Assembly (NCBI GenBank): GCA_042663485.1
Contig: JBHTAF010000001.1
From: Natronosalvus sp042663485
GTDB taxonomy: Archaea > Halobacteriota > Halobacteria > Halobacteriales > Natrialbaceae
Reading direction: 5' to 3' (one strand)
Length of the DNA stretch: 64,000 nt
Shown here: positions 1-8,612 of the stretch, piece after piece
Position numbering within the stretch: position 1 is the stretch's first letter
Layout of the letters: each line of letters starts with the position of its first letter
Program-made: the position numbers and the translations under genes
The notes under the pieces: generated by a model
Database searches by the model: none
Told to the model about the DNA's origin: nothing
What the model saw: only the letters and a program-made list of their open reading frames with translations

Positions 1-595
1 GGAAACCGCCCAGCAGTTGGTGCGTCGTCGCCGCGTACACGTGCCACAGCTGGAACGGTTCGTACAGTTCCATCGACACTGGCGCGCCGGTTTCGACGAG
101 CGAATCGATCAGCGAGACGTGGACGGTCAAATCCGTGTTCCCGATAAAAAAGTCGTACTTCAACGTCACGCTGAACACGGTGAGCGCGAAGGCGACGACC
201 ATGTGGTACAGACAGACCGGCGTGCGGCGGGGGCCGAGGCTGGGCAACCAAATCAACACGATGATCAGTCCGTACAGGACGGCGAGTCCGACGAAGAACG
301 CGAGCGGACGGACGTCGTAAATCGCGAGCGAGACGACGAGGCTGGAGACGACGAGGTGAAAACCGATGGAGAACACTCGCCAGTCGACGGCGATCCATCC
401 GACCGGCTCTCGGTCGTGGCGGTTCCCTCCACGCCACAGTACGACGACGGCCAGCATCATCGGCAGGGCCAGATAGAGTCCCAGGATTGAGAGATTCACG
501 CGACCGACGACGAATGGACCAGCGACGCCCAGGACGGCGAGGGGAATCAGAAGAACCTTCGAAACGAGGTAGGCGTGGTCGAACATCGTCTTCAT
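1..595 (-). CDS. GT-C-like integral membrane protein, C-terminus cut by window edge
   Basis: About 198 N-terminal residues are visible, read leftward from ATG at 595. They hold roughly five hydrophobic segments (residues about 8-30, 33-50, 65-85, 87-107 and 118-138), followed by a polar loop containing NTDLTVH and then PFQLWH. An acidic first loop after the early membrane segments recalls GT-C glycosyltransferases that use lipid-linked sugars, which would suit the polysaccharide genes nearby; this is inference. The start overlaps the stop of the upstream small ORF by ATGA (592-595), suggesting translational coupling. The end lies outside the window, so length and family cannot be settled. Confidence 0.6.
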   Translation of the reverse strand, partial: MKTMFDHAYLVSKVLLIPLAVLGVAGPFVVGRVNLSILGLYLALPMMLAVVVLWRGGNRHDREPVGWIAVDWRVFSIGFHLVVSSLVVSLAIYDVRPLAFFVGLAVLYGLIIVLIWLPSLGPRRTPVCLYHMVVAFALTVFSVTLKYDFFIGNTDLTVHVSLIDSLVETGAPVSMELYEPFQLWHVYAATTHQLLGGF

Positions 596-840
596 GCATT
601 ATCACTCCCCTTCTGGCCGTCTCTCAGCGATTGCAGGCCGGCAGATTCTTCTCGAGGCACGTTCGAAAACCGCTTCCAGTTCCGGACGAATAGCCCGATA
701 GAGGTACGTTCGAGACCGATGGAAGCACGCTCGAGACGTGCGACCCGGCTGACGTCCTCGTTGGAGCGGCCAGTGCAGGGTCCACGATCGACTCGCTGAG
801 ACCCGTCATCGTCGGTCCATGTCCCACTGAAGCCTGTCAT
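592..840 (-). CDS. possible small coupled protein, 82 aa
   Basis: An 82-codon frame fills exactly the gap between the ATP-grasp gene and the membrane-protein gene, overlapping both by ATGA (837-840 and 592-595). Codon choice fits haloarchaeal genes (GAC, GTC, CTC-GAG, ATC, TTC). The product is rich in Arg and Ser and not especially acidic, which is unusual for this genome and argues for caution. No family or domain is recognised. The double stop-start overlap is the main reason to call it; a chance open frame used only for ribosome re-initiation is the alternative. Confidence 0.45.
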   Translation of the reverse strand: MTGFSGTWTDDDGSQRVDRGPCTGRSNEDVSRVARLERASIGLERTSIGLFVRNWKRFSNVPREESAGLQSLRDGQKGSDNA

Positions 841-2072
841 CGTCGATCCTCCCCTGCGTTCCGCGATCGACGGCCAGTTACGGACTCGACAGCGGCCTCG
901 AGTCGAGTCTCTACGTCGGGTACCCGTTCCATCGCGGCGACAGGTGGCATCAGCCAGGCGACGGGGTCGGTCCAGTCGAGACTCCACTTCGCACCGGGGG
1001 TCAGTACCGTCCTGAGAGCGGTCGAGATTTCGTTCCGGGTCGGTTGCTGAGCGCAGTACTGGAGTTCACGAAGCGGAAATACCATCTCGTCGACCGTTCC
1101 GATTATCCTGACGGGGAGGTTGATGTCCAGGCCGAGAGCGGACGCGACCATCGTCGAGGCGAATCGGTAGCCGCGCTCGCTTGCCAGCGCGTACGACGCC
1201 CAGAACTTCGGGTTCACCTCCATGAGTACGAACGAACCGTTGGGACGGCGTTTGAACTCGACGAGCGCGATTCCGTGCCATCCCAGTTCCTGTAGCAAGG
1301 CCGTCGCTTGCGCCTCGAGGGAGGGGTTTCGGTACGTTCGGAGATGCGTCCCACTTCCGCCCCATCGAGGAACGGACCGAAGTTCCTCGTGACTGAACCT
1401 GAGCATGACGTCGTTGTCCGAACAGAGAACGCCGACTCCGTAGGTCGACCCCGTTCCCTCGATTAGCTCCTGGACGAGCACGTCCTCGCTCGGTGCGACC
1501 GCCGCAATACGATCGTAAGTCGGCCAAAAACGAGCAGGGTCGTCGACTCGAGCCGTCGTCTCGCCACCGCCGGATTCGTGTCTGGCCTTGAGAAAGACGG
1601 GAAAGTTCAGCTTGTCGAGTGCACCCCTCGGCCTCCCGTTCGCGTCGATTCGTTCGACGACGCTCGAGTACTCCTCCGGAACGTCAATTCCGAGACGGGC
1701 CGCACGGTCGAGGACAACGGACTTGTCGGCTCCGGCATGGAGCGACTCGCTCGAGGGGAGATAGGTAGAAACCGAGGAGGGGAGAATCGACCGAAGTCGG
1801 TCGACTGCAACCGTCGATTGGTACCCGACCGGCAAGACGAAGTCCGGGCGATAGGTTCGTACCGCCGATTCAAAGGCGTCGGCGTATCCCTCGCTCTCCG
1901 GCGGAGGGGCGAGGATTTTCTCGTCGCAGTACCTCGATCGGAGCAGTCGGCTAAATCGCGTCGTTCCGACGCCGACGATTGTCGCGCCGAGGTCTTCGGA
2001 GAGTTCCTTCGCGACGGTCAGCGCGGTCGGGTAATCTCCATCGAGGAGGAGGACCGTCGGATCGGCAGACAT
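837..2072 (-). CDS. ATP-grasp domain carboxylate-amine/thiol ligase-like protein
   Basis: A 411-residue protein with an N-terminal Rossmann-like pre-ATP-grasp domain (VLLLDGDYP near the start), then an ATP-grasp core with FLKARHESGGGET around residues 155-167 and the metal-binding segment LMEVNPKFW near residue 280. Such enzymes (carbamoyl-phosphate-synthase-large-chain-like) activate a carboxylate as an acyl phosphate and join it to an amine or thiol. The substrate cannot be read from sequence. A GTG lies in frame at 2087, but ATG at 2072 is preferred. It heads a leftward run coupled to the small ORF and the membrane protein, so a role in modifying a surface glycan or lipid-linked intermediate is plausible but inferred. 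Confidence 0.8.
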   Translation of the reverse strand: MSADPTVLLLDGDYPTALTVAKELSEDLGATIVGVGTTRFSRLLRSRYCDEKILAPPPESEGYADAFESAVRTYRPDFVLPVGYQSTVAVDRLRSILPSSVSTYLPSSESLHAGADKSVVLDRAARLGIDVPEEYSSVVERIDANGRPRGALDKLNFPVFLKARHESGGGETTARVDDPARFWPTYDRIAAVAPSEDVLVQELIEGTGSTYGVGVLCSDNDVMLRFSHEELRSVPRWGGSGTHLRTYRNPSLEAQATALLQELGWHGIALVEFKRRPNGSFVLMEVNPKFWASYALASERGYRFASTMVASALGLDINLPVRIIGTVDEMVFPLRELQYCAQQPTRNEISTALRTVLTPGAKWSLDWTDPVAWLMPPVAAMERVPDVETRLEAAVESVTGRRSRNAGEDRR

Positions 2073-2410
2073 AGGGTTCGTAACCACCGCCCTCCGTGAA
2101 AAGCCAACCGGTGGTACTCGATCATTGCGTTCAGTAACCCCTGTTTTCGCACTCGAACAGCCTCACTGCCTTCGTGATTGACCGGCGTGACAACGAGCGA
2201 AACCGGTGAGATCACGAACCGAATGCGCGAACGTCGCTCTTCCAGGATTCGATCCGAAAAGTCTGATCGGTCGGATTGCCTCCTGACCGCCAGTACGTTC
2301 TCCAATCTTGAGTGTATTTTGAGGTGGAAAGTAAGATCTCGATTTATGAGATAAATGTACGATTTTCACACGATAAGGTTGATAACCAGAGGTTACTTCC
2401 CCGGTTTTGT
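2073..2410. other. divergent intergenic region
   Basis: No convincing gene. The right part (about 2300-2400) is markedly AT-rich for this genome and separates the leftward ATP-grasp gene from the rightward lyase-like gene, so it probably holds both promoters. I cannot assign a single TATA box with confidence. Confidence 0.5.
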
Positions 2411-3376
2411 ATGCGAGGCAAGCAATCTGATGTTTCCGGCGACAAGCCCCGTGACGATACGCCACGAACGAAAAGGGGCACGCTCGGCCGACGCTCGTAT
2501 CTCTCACTGCTGGGGGCGACGGCGACGGGCGCACTGTTCTCGAACGCGGTTCGTGGAGAGGCAGGCGGTTCGGCGGAAACCGACCTCGAGTTCGTCGACG
2601 TCGATTACGGCGAGTGTTACGACCCGTCCTCGAAGTACAACGGTCTGGACGACGTCTATCGCGTGTGGAACCAGCGCTCGGGAACTGATCCGGAGATTGT
2701 AGTCGGTCAGCCAGGACCCGGGGACCGGTGTCTCGCACATCACTTCCAGGGGAACCAGATGACTGCCAACACGGTCTACTCGTTTGCCGCTAATCACGAC
2801 GACGTCGTAGAGGAAACGTACCAGCGGTTCCGGTTCCACCCAAACGGGATGACATTAGCGGACAGGGGAACCTTCCGGTTCTTCTGGGCAGGAATTCGAA
2901 ACGGGCCGACGTCGTCGGGTGGGACAATTCAGGAAGATATCCCGAACGGCAAGGACGGGTGGTCCATTCGACTGGGATACGCCCGACGTGGCTCCCACGA
3001 CCATCCCGACGAGTACCCGCTCTTCGTATACGTATACCACATGGATCAGGTTAACCCGGTCCCCGAATTGAACGTCACGGATACGGGCGTTCGGATGAAC
3101 GAGTGGAACGATTTCCGGTGTCACCAGGTGCTGAATACGGTCGAGAACGGCCGTGCGAACGCCGACGGCGAAATCCGCGTCTGGGTGAACGGCGAACTGG
3201 CGTTCGAGCGAACCGACTACCGCTGGACCACCGTTCCAGGACAGGGCATCGAAGAGGCCGGTCCGCACGGCTACTGGTGGGGATCGAACCAGAACGGTGA
3301 GACCGTTTACTTCGACGATCACCACATCGTCGCCGGCGGAGTTCCCGAGAATCTCGTGTCGCTAACGCAGTCCTGA
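2411..3376 (+). CDS. Tat-exported PL14-like jelly-roll protein (putative polysaccharide lyase)
   Basis: A 321-residue protein starting at ATG 2411. The N-terminus carries a twin-arginine signal (RRSYLSLLG) and a hydrophobic stretch ending near residue 45. The mature part has features seen in the polysaccharide-lyase family 14 fold: a DGWSIRLGY strand, a MNEWNDFRCHQVLNT strand, GEIRVWVNGELAFER and a closing VYFDDHHIV. Likely role: extracellular binding or beta-elimination cleavage of an acidic polysaccharide, perhaps that made by the flanking EPS operon. An upstream ATG at 2312 would place about 33 residues before the Tat signal and is less likely. It is paralogous to the N-terminal part of the next gene. 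Catalytic residues cannot be confirmed. Confidence 0.7.
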   Translation: MRGKQSDVSGDKPRDDTPRTKRGTLGRRSYLSLLGATATGALFSNAVRGEAGGSAETDLEFVDVDYGECYDPSSKYNGLDDVYRVWNQRSGTDPEIVVGQPGPGDRCLAHHFQGNQMTANTVYSFAANHDDVVEETYQRFRFHPNGMTLADRGTFRFFWAGIRNGPTSSGGTIQEDIPNGKDGWSIRLGYARRGSHDHPDEYPLFVYVYHMDQVNPVPELNVTDTGVRMNEWNDFRCHQVLNTVENGRANADGEIRVWVNGELAFERTDYRWTTVPGQGIEEAGPHGYWWGSNQNGETVYFDDHHIVAGGVPENLVSLTQS

Positions 3377-3682
3377 GCATCCGGAAGGCGACATTCGATT
3401 CGATCCGCACCTCGAGACTCTCAGAGCGGGATGCCCGCGTATCGACTTCTCACTCGAGCATTTGCTCTGGTCCGCAGACGAATAACTGATCGCCGGACCC
3501 GTGAATCGAATCTGACGGTACTGAATACGCCTAGCTGACCAATTTGTGCATCTAGAAGGCGGACCCGTTTTCCGAAGGCGAGCGAGGACACAACAGCCAA
3601 CCTGACAGTAACTCGTCGACGTATAAAGTTCCGATATGTTCATGAGAGCGTTGAGGTCAGCATAGTTGGCTAGTCAAGTTGC
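3377..3682. other. intergenic region between the two lyase-like genes
   Basis: No coding frame with haloarchaeal character. The only recognisable element is a TATA-like box near its right end. Confidence 0.5.
3621..3630 (+). promoter_or_regulatory. TATA-like promoter element
   Basis: GTATAAAGTT lies about 55-60 nt upstream of the ATG at 3683, so transcription would start near 3650 with a short leader. This suggests the second lyase-like gene has its own promoter. Confidence 0.4.
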
Positions 3683-5725
3683 ATGGCACGTGAGCGCTCG
3701 AAACGAGCAATCAATAACACACTGGAAAGCGGCAAAGAGAACGGCACGACGAACGACATCGAACGCAGAACGTACCTGAAGGTACTCGGCTCCACCGCCG
3801 TCGCTGGCGGGGCGCTCCTGAGTTCGGGAACCGCCGCGGCCGACTCTCACGATCAAGATTTAATCGAAATCGATTACGACGATTACTACGATCCGTCGGC
3901 ACAATACAACGGCCTGAGTGGCGTCTACGACGTGTGGAACCAGCGCTCGAGGACGAGCCCCGACATCACGTCGAGCACCTCCCGAACGGGAGAGACGAGT
4001 TGCGCGCACTACCTCGACGGCGATCAAATGAGCGCGAACACGGTGTATCCGTTCGACGACCACTACGGCACAGAGGTCGACGAGCTGTACCAGCGGTTCT
4101 ACGTCCACCCCAATGGGATGTGGCTCTCGGAGAACAACACGATGCGGTTCTTCTGGGCCGGATTACGAAGCGAGGGAGATCAGGACAGCGGAAACTTCGT
4201 CACGCCGCCCCCGTTCACGGGCGAAGACGGGTGGTCGGTCCGGCTCGGCTTCACACGTCGGGAGAACCACGATCACCCCGACACGTACACGTTCTTCGTC
4301 TACTCCTACGACGCGCGACTCACCGACAGCACGACCCCGTACCTCGAGTTCGGCAACCGGGTCCAGATGCCGATGAACGAGTGGGTGAAGATCGAAACCT
4401 ACCAGAAACTGAATACGTATACCTCGAGTGGGTCGATGAACAACGACGGCGTCTTCCGCGCGTGGGTGAACGACGAACTCGCCTACGAGCGGGAGAACTT
4501 CGCGTGGCGGTCCGCCGACGGGAACGGGATCGAATACGCGGGTCCGCACGGGTACGACCTCTACCAGGACAACGATCCGTACACGATCTACTTCGACAAT
4601 CACGTGATGCTTGTCAACGGGACCCGTGAGGACTGGCTGAACTACGACGGTGGGGAGAGCGGCGACGGGGGAGACGAGGAGGAGACCGACGACACCGGGG
4701 ACCAGAACGAACTGGCGATTCTGACGGAATCCGGCGCCGACCGCGTGCGCTACCGGTTCGTCGCCAACGGGCCCGTCGCCGCCACAGACCTCGGCACCTC
4801 GCCTTCGGGCGGTTCAGTCTCTGCGAACGACAACGACACGATCACTGAGCGCGAGGACGGCACCTACGAGGTCGAGGGGCTCACGGGCAACGGCTGGGGC
4901 GACGCGTTCGCCGTCGATGGCGACATCGTCGCGTTCGAAGCCGAGAACGCCGACGCTGACGCTGATCCGGCCTTCTGGCTCGAGTGGAACGGCGAGGAGA
5001 TCGCCGTCGACGACCTGGTTGCTGATGGGGAAGAAGGAACAGAGGACAATTCCGGGAGCGAGAACGAACTGGCGATTCTGACGGAGTCCGGTGCCGACCG
5101 CGTGCGCTACCGGTTCGTCGCCAACGGGCCTGTCACCGCCGCCGACCTCGGGACGTCCCCCTCGAGCAACCCGGTTTCGGCAAACAGCAACGACGCGATC
5201 ACCGAACGCGAAGATGGCACCTACGAGGTCGAAGGATTGACGGGCAACGGCTGGGGTGACGGTTTCGTCGTCGAGGGTGACGTCGTCACCTTCGAGGCCG
5301 AGAACGCCGACGCGGACGCCGACCCCGCCTTCTGGCTCGAGTGGAACGGCGAGGAGATCGCCGTCGACGACCTGACCGGTGAGAACGACGAAGACGACGA
5401 ACCGGAACCGGCCGAGTTCGCAATCCTGACCGAACCAGGGGCCGACCGCGTGCGCTATCGGTTCGTCGCCAACGGCCCTGTCACCGCTGCCGACCTCGGG
5501 ACGTCCCCCTCCGGCAACCCGATCTCGGCGAACGACAACGACACCATTACCTACTACGAGACTGGGTACTACGAAGTCGAAGGATTGACGGGCAACGGCT
5601 GGGGCGACGGTTTCGTCGTCGAGGGTGACGTCGTCACCTTCGAGGCCGAGAACGCCGATACCGACGCCGACCCCGCCTTCTGGCTCGAGTGGAACGGCGA
5701 GGAGGTCGCCGTCGACGACCTCTAG
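3683..5725 (+). CDS. Tat-exported PL14-like protein with three C-terminal repeats
   Basis: A 680-residue protein. The Tat signal is ERRTYLKVLG followed by a hydrophobic core ending at GTAAADS. Residues about 55-320 form a jelly-roll domain parallel to the preceding gene (DGWSVRLGF, MNEWVKIETYQKLNT, GVFRAWVNDELAYER, YTIYFDNHVML). After an acidic Gly/Asp/Glu linker come three near-identical 104-residue modules starting at residues 342, 461 and 577, each beginning (N/E)-x-AILTE and ending AVDDL. The modules look like beta-sandwich binding or surface-attachment domains; I do not recognise a named family. Likely an extracellular polysaccharide-binding or degrading protein. The divergent coding strand within the EPS region suggests an inserted gene pair. 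Confidence 0.72.
   Translation: MARERSKRAINNTLESGKENGTTNDIERRTYLKVLGSTAVAGGALLSSGTAAADSHDQDLIEIDYDDYYDPSAQYNGLSGVYDVWNQRSRTSPDITSSTSRTGETSCAHYLDGDQMSANTVYPFDDHYGTEVDELYQRFYVHPNGMWLSENNTMRFFWAGLRSEGDQDSGNFVTPPPFTGEDGWSVRLGFTRRENHDHPDTYTFFVYSYDARLTDSTTPYLEFGNRVQMPMNEWVKIETYQKLNTYTSSGSMNNDGVFRAWVNDELAYERENFAWRSADGNGIEYAGPHGYDLYQDNDPYTIYFDNHVMLVNGTREDWLNYDGGESGDGGDEEETDDTGDQNELAILTESGADRVRYRFVANGPVAATDLGTSPSGGSVSANDNDTITEREDGTYEVEGLTGNGWGDAFAVDGDIVAFEAENADADADPAFWLEWNGEEIAVDDLVADGEEGTEDNSGSENELAILTESGADRVRYRFVANGPVTAADLGTSPSSNPVSANSNDAITEREDGTYEVEGLTGNGWGDGFVVEGDVVTFEAENADADADPAFWLEWNGEEIAVDDLTGENDEDDEPEPAEFAILTEPGADRVRYRFVANGPVTAADLGTSPSGNPISANDNDTITYYETGYYEVEGLTGNGWGDGFVVEGDVVTFEAENADTDADPAFWLEWNGEEVAVDDL
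4706..5722 (+). repeat. three 312-bp intragenic repeats
   Basis: Units at 4706-5017, 5063-5374 and 5411-5722 have identical length (104 codons) and are separated by 45-nt and 36-nt acidic linkers. Units 2 and 3 share long identical DNA stretches, for example around 5253-5290 and 5599-5636. This points to recent duplication or gene conversion. Confidence 0.92.
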
Positions 5726-5782
5726 ACGACGCACCAGGACGTCGAATTCGCCGGTGTCATGGCCGACGCCGGTCGGAGCGGC

Positions 5783-6565
5783 TCACCGCGGATCGGTAGC
5801 GATCCCGACGACCTCTGCAGTCATCGGCAGTAACCCTCGTTTCGAGAGCCGTCGTTCGATTTCGGCGAGTTCGTATATCGCTCCTTCGAGGTCGACGGGT
5901 GCGATCGCATCCAGGAGCGTACAGATCGGAGAGATTACGTAAAACCCGGTTAGATCGACCGTTTCGAACGACGCTTCCAGCGTCGATCGAAGCGTGAACG
6001 GGTTCAGTGGAACTTCGGCCTCGGTCCGCTTTCGCGTCTCGAGAAATCGACGCGCGAACATGGCGAACGGATTGTATCGCAACGGATCGAAGAAGAGGAA
6101 CACCCCATCAGGGCTGAGAACGCGACAGATTTCGTTCAGGATCGCGTCTTTCCATTGCGGTAGGTGGTGTAGTACAGCCGCGGCCAGGACAAAATCGATC
6201 GAGTCGTCACGGACGGGCAACCGTTCGGCGTCGCCGCAGAGCCACTCGATCCGGTCTCCGTTCTCCGCATTCGATCCTCGTCGTAGTTCGTTGACAGAGA
6301 TGTCCAGTGCGAGGGAATGTCGCGGATCATGCCTGGTAGACTCGCGGAGCCAGTCACCTTGTCCCGCTCCGATCGACAGGACCGACGCGTTCGATGTCAG
6401 GTGTTTCGCCAGCGTCTCGCGAACGAGTCGGTGATGTCCAGCATCCATGAGGTCGTTGTACCCATCAGTAGATAGATAGTCAGCAATCCACTTGCCCTCG
6501 TCATCGTCTTCGTTGTAACGATCCATCTCTGCACGCTTTCTGTCCGTGAATAGGTCGGTATTCAT
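5783..6565 (-). CDS. class I SAM-dependent methyltransferase
   Basis: A 260-residue protein with the Methyltransf_11 layout: motif I VLSIGAGQGDWLR near residue 62, an acidic residue ending the second strand (LALDIS), CGDAERLPV, and DFVLAAAVLHHLP as motif IV. It would transfer methyl from S-adenosylmethionine. Acceptor identity is not shown; as the last gene of the leftward polysaccharide operon, a sugar or lipid-linked glycan is the likely target. The start at 6565 lies 93 nt after the deacetylase stop. Confidence 0.82.
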   Translation of the reverse strand: MNTDLFTDRKRAEMDRYNEDDDEGKWIADYLSTDGYNDLMDAGHHRLVRETLAKHLTSNASVLSIGAGQGDWLRESTRHDPRHSLALDISVNELRRGSNAENGDRIEWLCGDAERLPVRDDSIDFVLAAAVLHHLPQWKDAILNEICRVLSPDGVFLFFDPLRYNPFAMFARRFLETRKRTEAEVPLNPFTLRSTLEASFETVDLTGFYVISPICTLLDAIAPVDLEGAIYELAEIERRLSKRGLLPMTAEVVGIATDPR

Positions 6566-6658
6566 TCGTCAGTCGTACCTCGTCGAACCCCATAAATCTC
6601 CCAACCCGTTCCACTCGAGCGCATATTTTGTATTTCTTTCATGAGTCGTCCCTGAGAG

Positions 6659-7558
6659 CTATGGACGCTCTCGAACTGGCTTTCGTTCCAATTCGTTCGA
6701 TTCGTCGACACGTCGAAGGAACTCCGCGCAGGAGCCGATCCAGGCGTTGCGTTCCTGGGCGAACTCGACGAGGTCGATGTACAACTGGCGATACCCACTG
6801 AATTCGTCCTCGTTGAAAAACCGTGGGTGCCATAGCAACGTGGCGACGGCCTCGTTTCGCTCGGCCTCACGGAGCAGATCGTAGCCTCGTTCCCGGGCCG
6901 ACTCGAGGTCTGTTTCCGGCCCGAGAAGGGCAACCTCCATCGCGGTGAGTGGGAAGACCGCGAACTCGTCGTCGAAGGGCCGCAAAAGACCGTACCCGTG
7001 TTGAAAGCCGACCTCGTCCGTCGAACCGAGACTGGCGTCGTACCGTAACCCGAGTTCCCGGTGAATTTCCCACGTGTCCGGCCGGGTCAGTCTGAGATAG
7101 TGCTGCCTCCCACCGGTGATTTCGTGACCCAGGACTCGCTCCAACTGCGACTTCTCCTCTCTCAACCGAACCGGATCGTCAGGAGACTCGTAAGAACCGT
7201 GCAATCCGACTTCCCACCCGCCGGCATCGAGATCACGAATGACGTCGACGATCGCCGGATCGGTGATCTCGTATCGGCCCACGAAGTGTTTCCAGTTCGC
7301 CGGTCGCAGCCACTCCCGCGGCGATTTGTCGCGGAAAAGATTCTGCTCGTTCAGAAAGAAGAACGTCGACCTGACGCCGAGGCCCTCCTCGAGGGCCATG
7401 ATCTCCTCGAACTGCCAGTACGGTCGATCCCTCGAGAACAGGGACCGCAGTTGCGACGAGTCTCGGTTCACGAGGGCGTAGTACGGCGCCTGGTACGTTT
7501 TGTACGGTCGGTCGACGTCGTGTGTAAGACAGACCGCGAACGCGTGGTCATCGAGCAC
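6659..7558 (-). CDS. polysaccharide deacetylase-like (NodB-type) protein
   Basis: A 299-residue protein read from a GTG at 7558 that overlaps the end of the epimerase gene by 11 nt. The N-terminal LTHDVDRP matches the first catalytic/metal motif of carbohydrate esterase family 4-like enzymes. GGWEVGLHGSYESP supplies the His-rich second motif, and LLWHPRFF lies near the end. It probably removes N- or O-acetyl groups from a sugar during or after chain assembly, using a divalent metal. No signal peptide is present, so it should act in the cytoplasm. A longer start is possible but would overlap the epimerase gene further. Confidence 0.78.
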   Translation of the reverse strand: MLDDHAFAVCLTHDVDRPYKTYQAPYYALVNRDSSQLRSLFSRDRPYWQFEEIMALEEGLGVRSTFFFLNEQNLFRDKSPREWLRPANWKHFVGRYEITDPAIVDVIRDLDAGGWEVGLHGSYESPDDPVRLREEKSQLERVLGHEITGGRQHYLRLTRPDTWEIHRELGLRYDASLGSTDEVGFQHGYGLLRPFDDEFAVFPLTAMEVALLGPETDLESARERGYDLLREAERNEAVATLLWHPRFFNEDEFSGYRQLYIDLVEFAQERNAWIGSCAEFLRRVDESNELERKPVRERP

Positions 7559-8612
7559 GCTCGAGCACCTCGACGATGGATTCGGCCGCCTGCCCGTCGC
7601 CGTACGGCGACGGCTTGTCCTCGAGGAGGCGTTCTCGTTCCAGTGCACGCTCTATCGCTCGTCGATCCGTGCCGACGAGTTCGTTCCAGCCGCACTCGAC
7701 CGTCTCGCCCCACTCGGTCTCCTCCCGGAGCGTGACACAGGGGGTATCGAGGAAGAACGCCTCCTTCTGGACTCCGCCCGAGTCGGTCACGACGCGGTCT
7801 GCGGCGTCGAGTAACCGAACGAAATCGAGGTACCCAACCGGCTCGGAGAGGTGCAGTTCGCGCCTCGCTCGTTCGAGGAGGTCGTTGCGCTCGAGCCGCT
7901 CGATCGTTCGGGGGTGCGCCGGGAATACGACCGGAAGCGACGACGTCGAGAGGGCGTCGACGATCGATCGCAGTCGGGCCGGATCGTCTGTGTTTCGCTC
8001 GCGGTGGACGGTCGCCAGGACGTAGTTTCCAGGCGTCACCTCGAGTCGCTCGAGGATCGTCGATCGCTCTATTGGACGGTCGACGACCCACAAGAGTACG
8101 TCGTACATCACGTCGCCGCTCCGATAGACACCCTCTTCGAGGCCTTCGGCGGCGAGGTTTGCAACCGCTCCGGCCGTCGGCGCGAACAACAGGTCTGCCG
8201 CGTGATCCGTCAGTCGACGGTTCACTTCCTCGGGCATGTCGGTGAAACTCCGCAGACCGGCCTCGACGTGAGCGACCGTCGCGTCGACCTTCGAACCGAC
8301 GATCGCGCCGGCGAGCGTCGAGTTGGTGTCCCCGTAGAGGACGATTACGTCCGGCCCGACCTCGGCGACGACCGGTTCGAGGCCGTCGATCATCGCCGCC
8401 GTCTGCGCGCCGTGAGACGCCGAACCGACCCCCAGTTCGTAGGCAGGGTCGGGAATCTCGAGTTCCCTGAAGAAGACGTCCGAGAGTTCGTCGTCGTAGT
8501 GCTGGCCGGTGTGGACGATTCGTTCGTCGTGGCCCGCCGCGCTCAGCGCACGCGAAACGGCCGACGCCTTCACGAACTGCGGACGAGCGCCGACGACGGT
8601 GAGTACCTTCAT
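7548..8612 (-). CDS. wecB: UDP-N-acetylglucosamine 2-epimerase, non-hydrolysing
   Basis: A 354-residue GT-B-fold enzyme interconverting UDP-GlcNAc and UDP-ManNAc. Typical motifs are visible: VVGARPQFVKA at the N-terminus, TGQHYDDELSD, YGDTNSTLAGA, HVEAGLRS, and VTDSGGVQKEAFFL followed by REETEWGET. It overlaps the DUF354 gene by ATGA (8609-8612) and the deacetylase at its end. With the UDP-sugar dehydrogenases upstream it would supply UDP-ManNAc for oxidation to UDP-ManNAcA. WbpI-type enzymes acting on diacetamido-uronates share the family, so substrate breadth is uncertain. Confidence 0.92.
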   Translation of the reverse strand: MKVLTVVGARPQFVKASAVSRALSAAGHDERIVHTGQHYDDELSDVFFRELEIPDPAYELGVGSASHGAQTAAMIDGLEPVVAEVGPDVIVLYGDTNSTLAGAIVGSKVDATVAHVEAGLRSFTDMPEEVNRRLTDHAADLLFAPTAGAVANLAAEGLEEGVYRSGDVMYDVLLWVVDRPIERSTILERLEVTPGNYVLATVHRERNTDDPARLRSIVDALSTSSLPVVFPAHPRTIERLERNDLLERARRELHLSEPVGYLDFVRLLDAADRVVTDSGGVQKEAFFLDTPCVTLREETEWGETVECGWNELVGTDRRAIERALERERLLEDKPSPYGDGQAAESIVEVLERAR

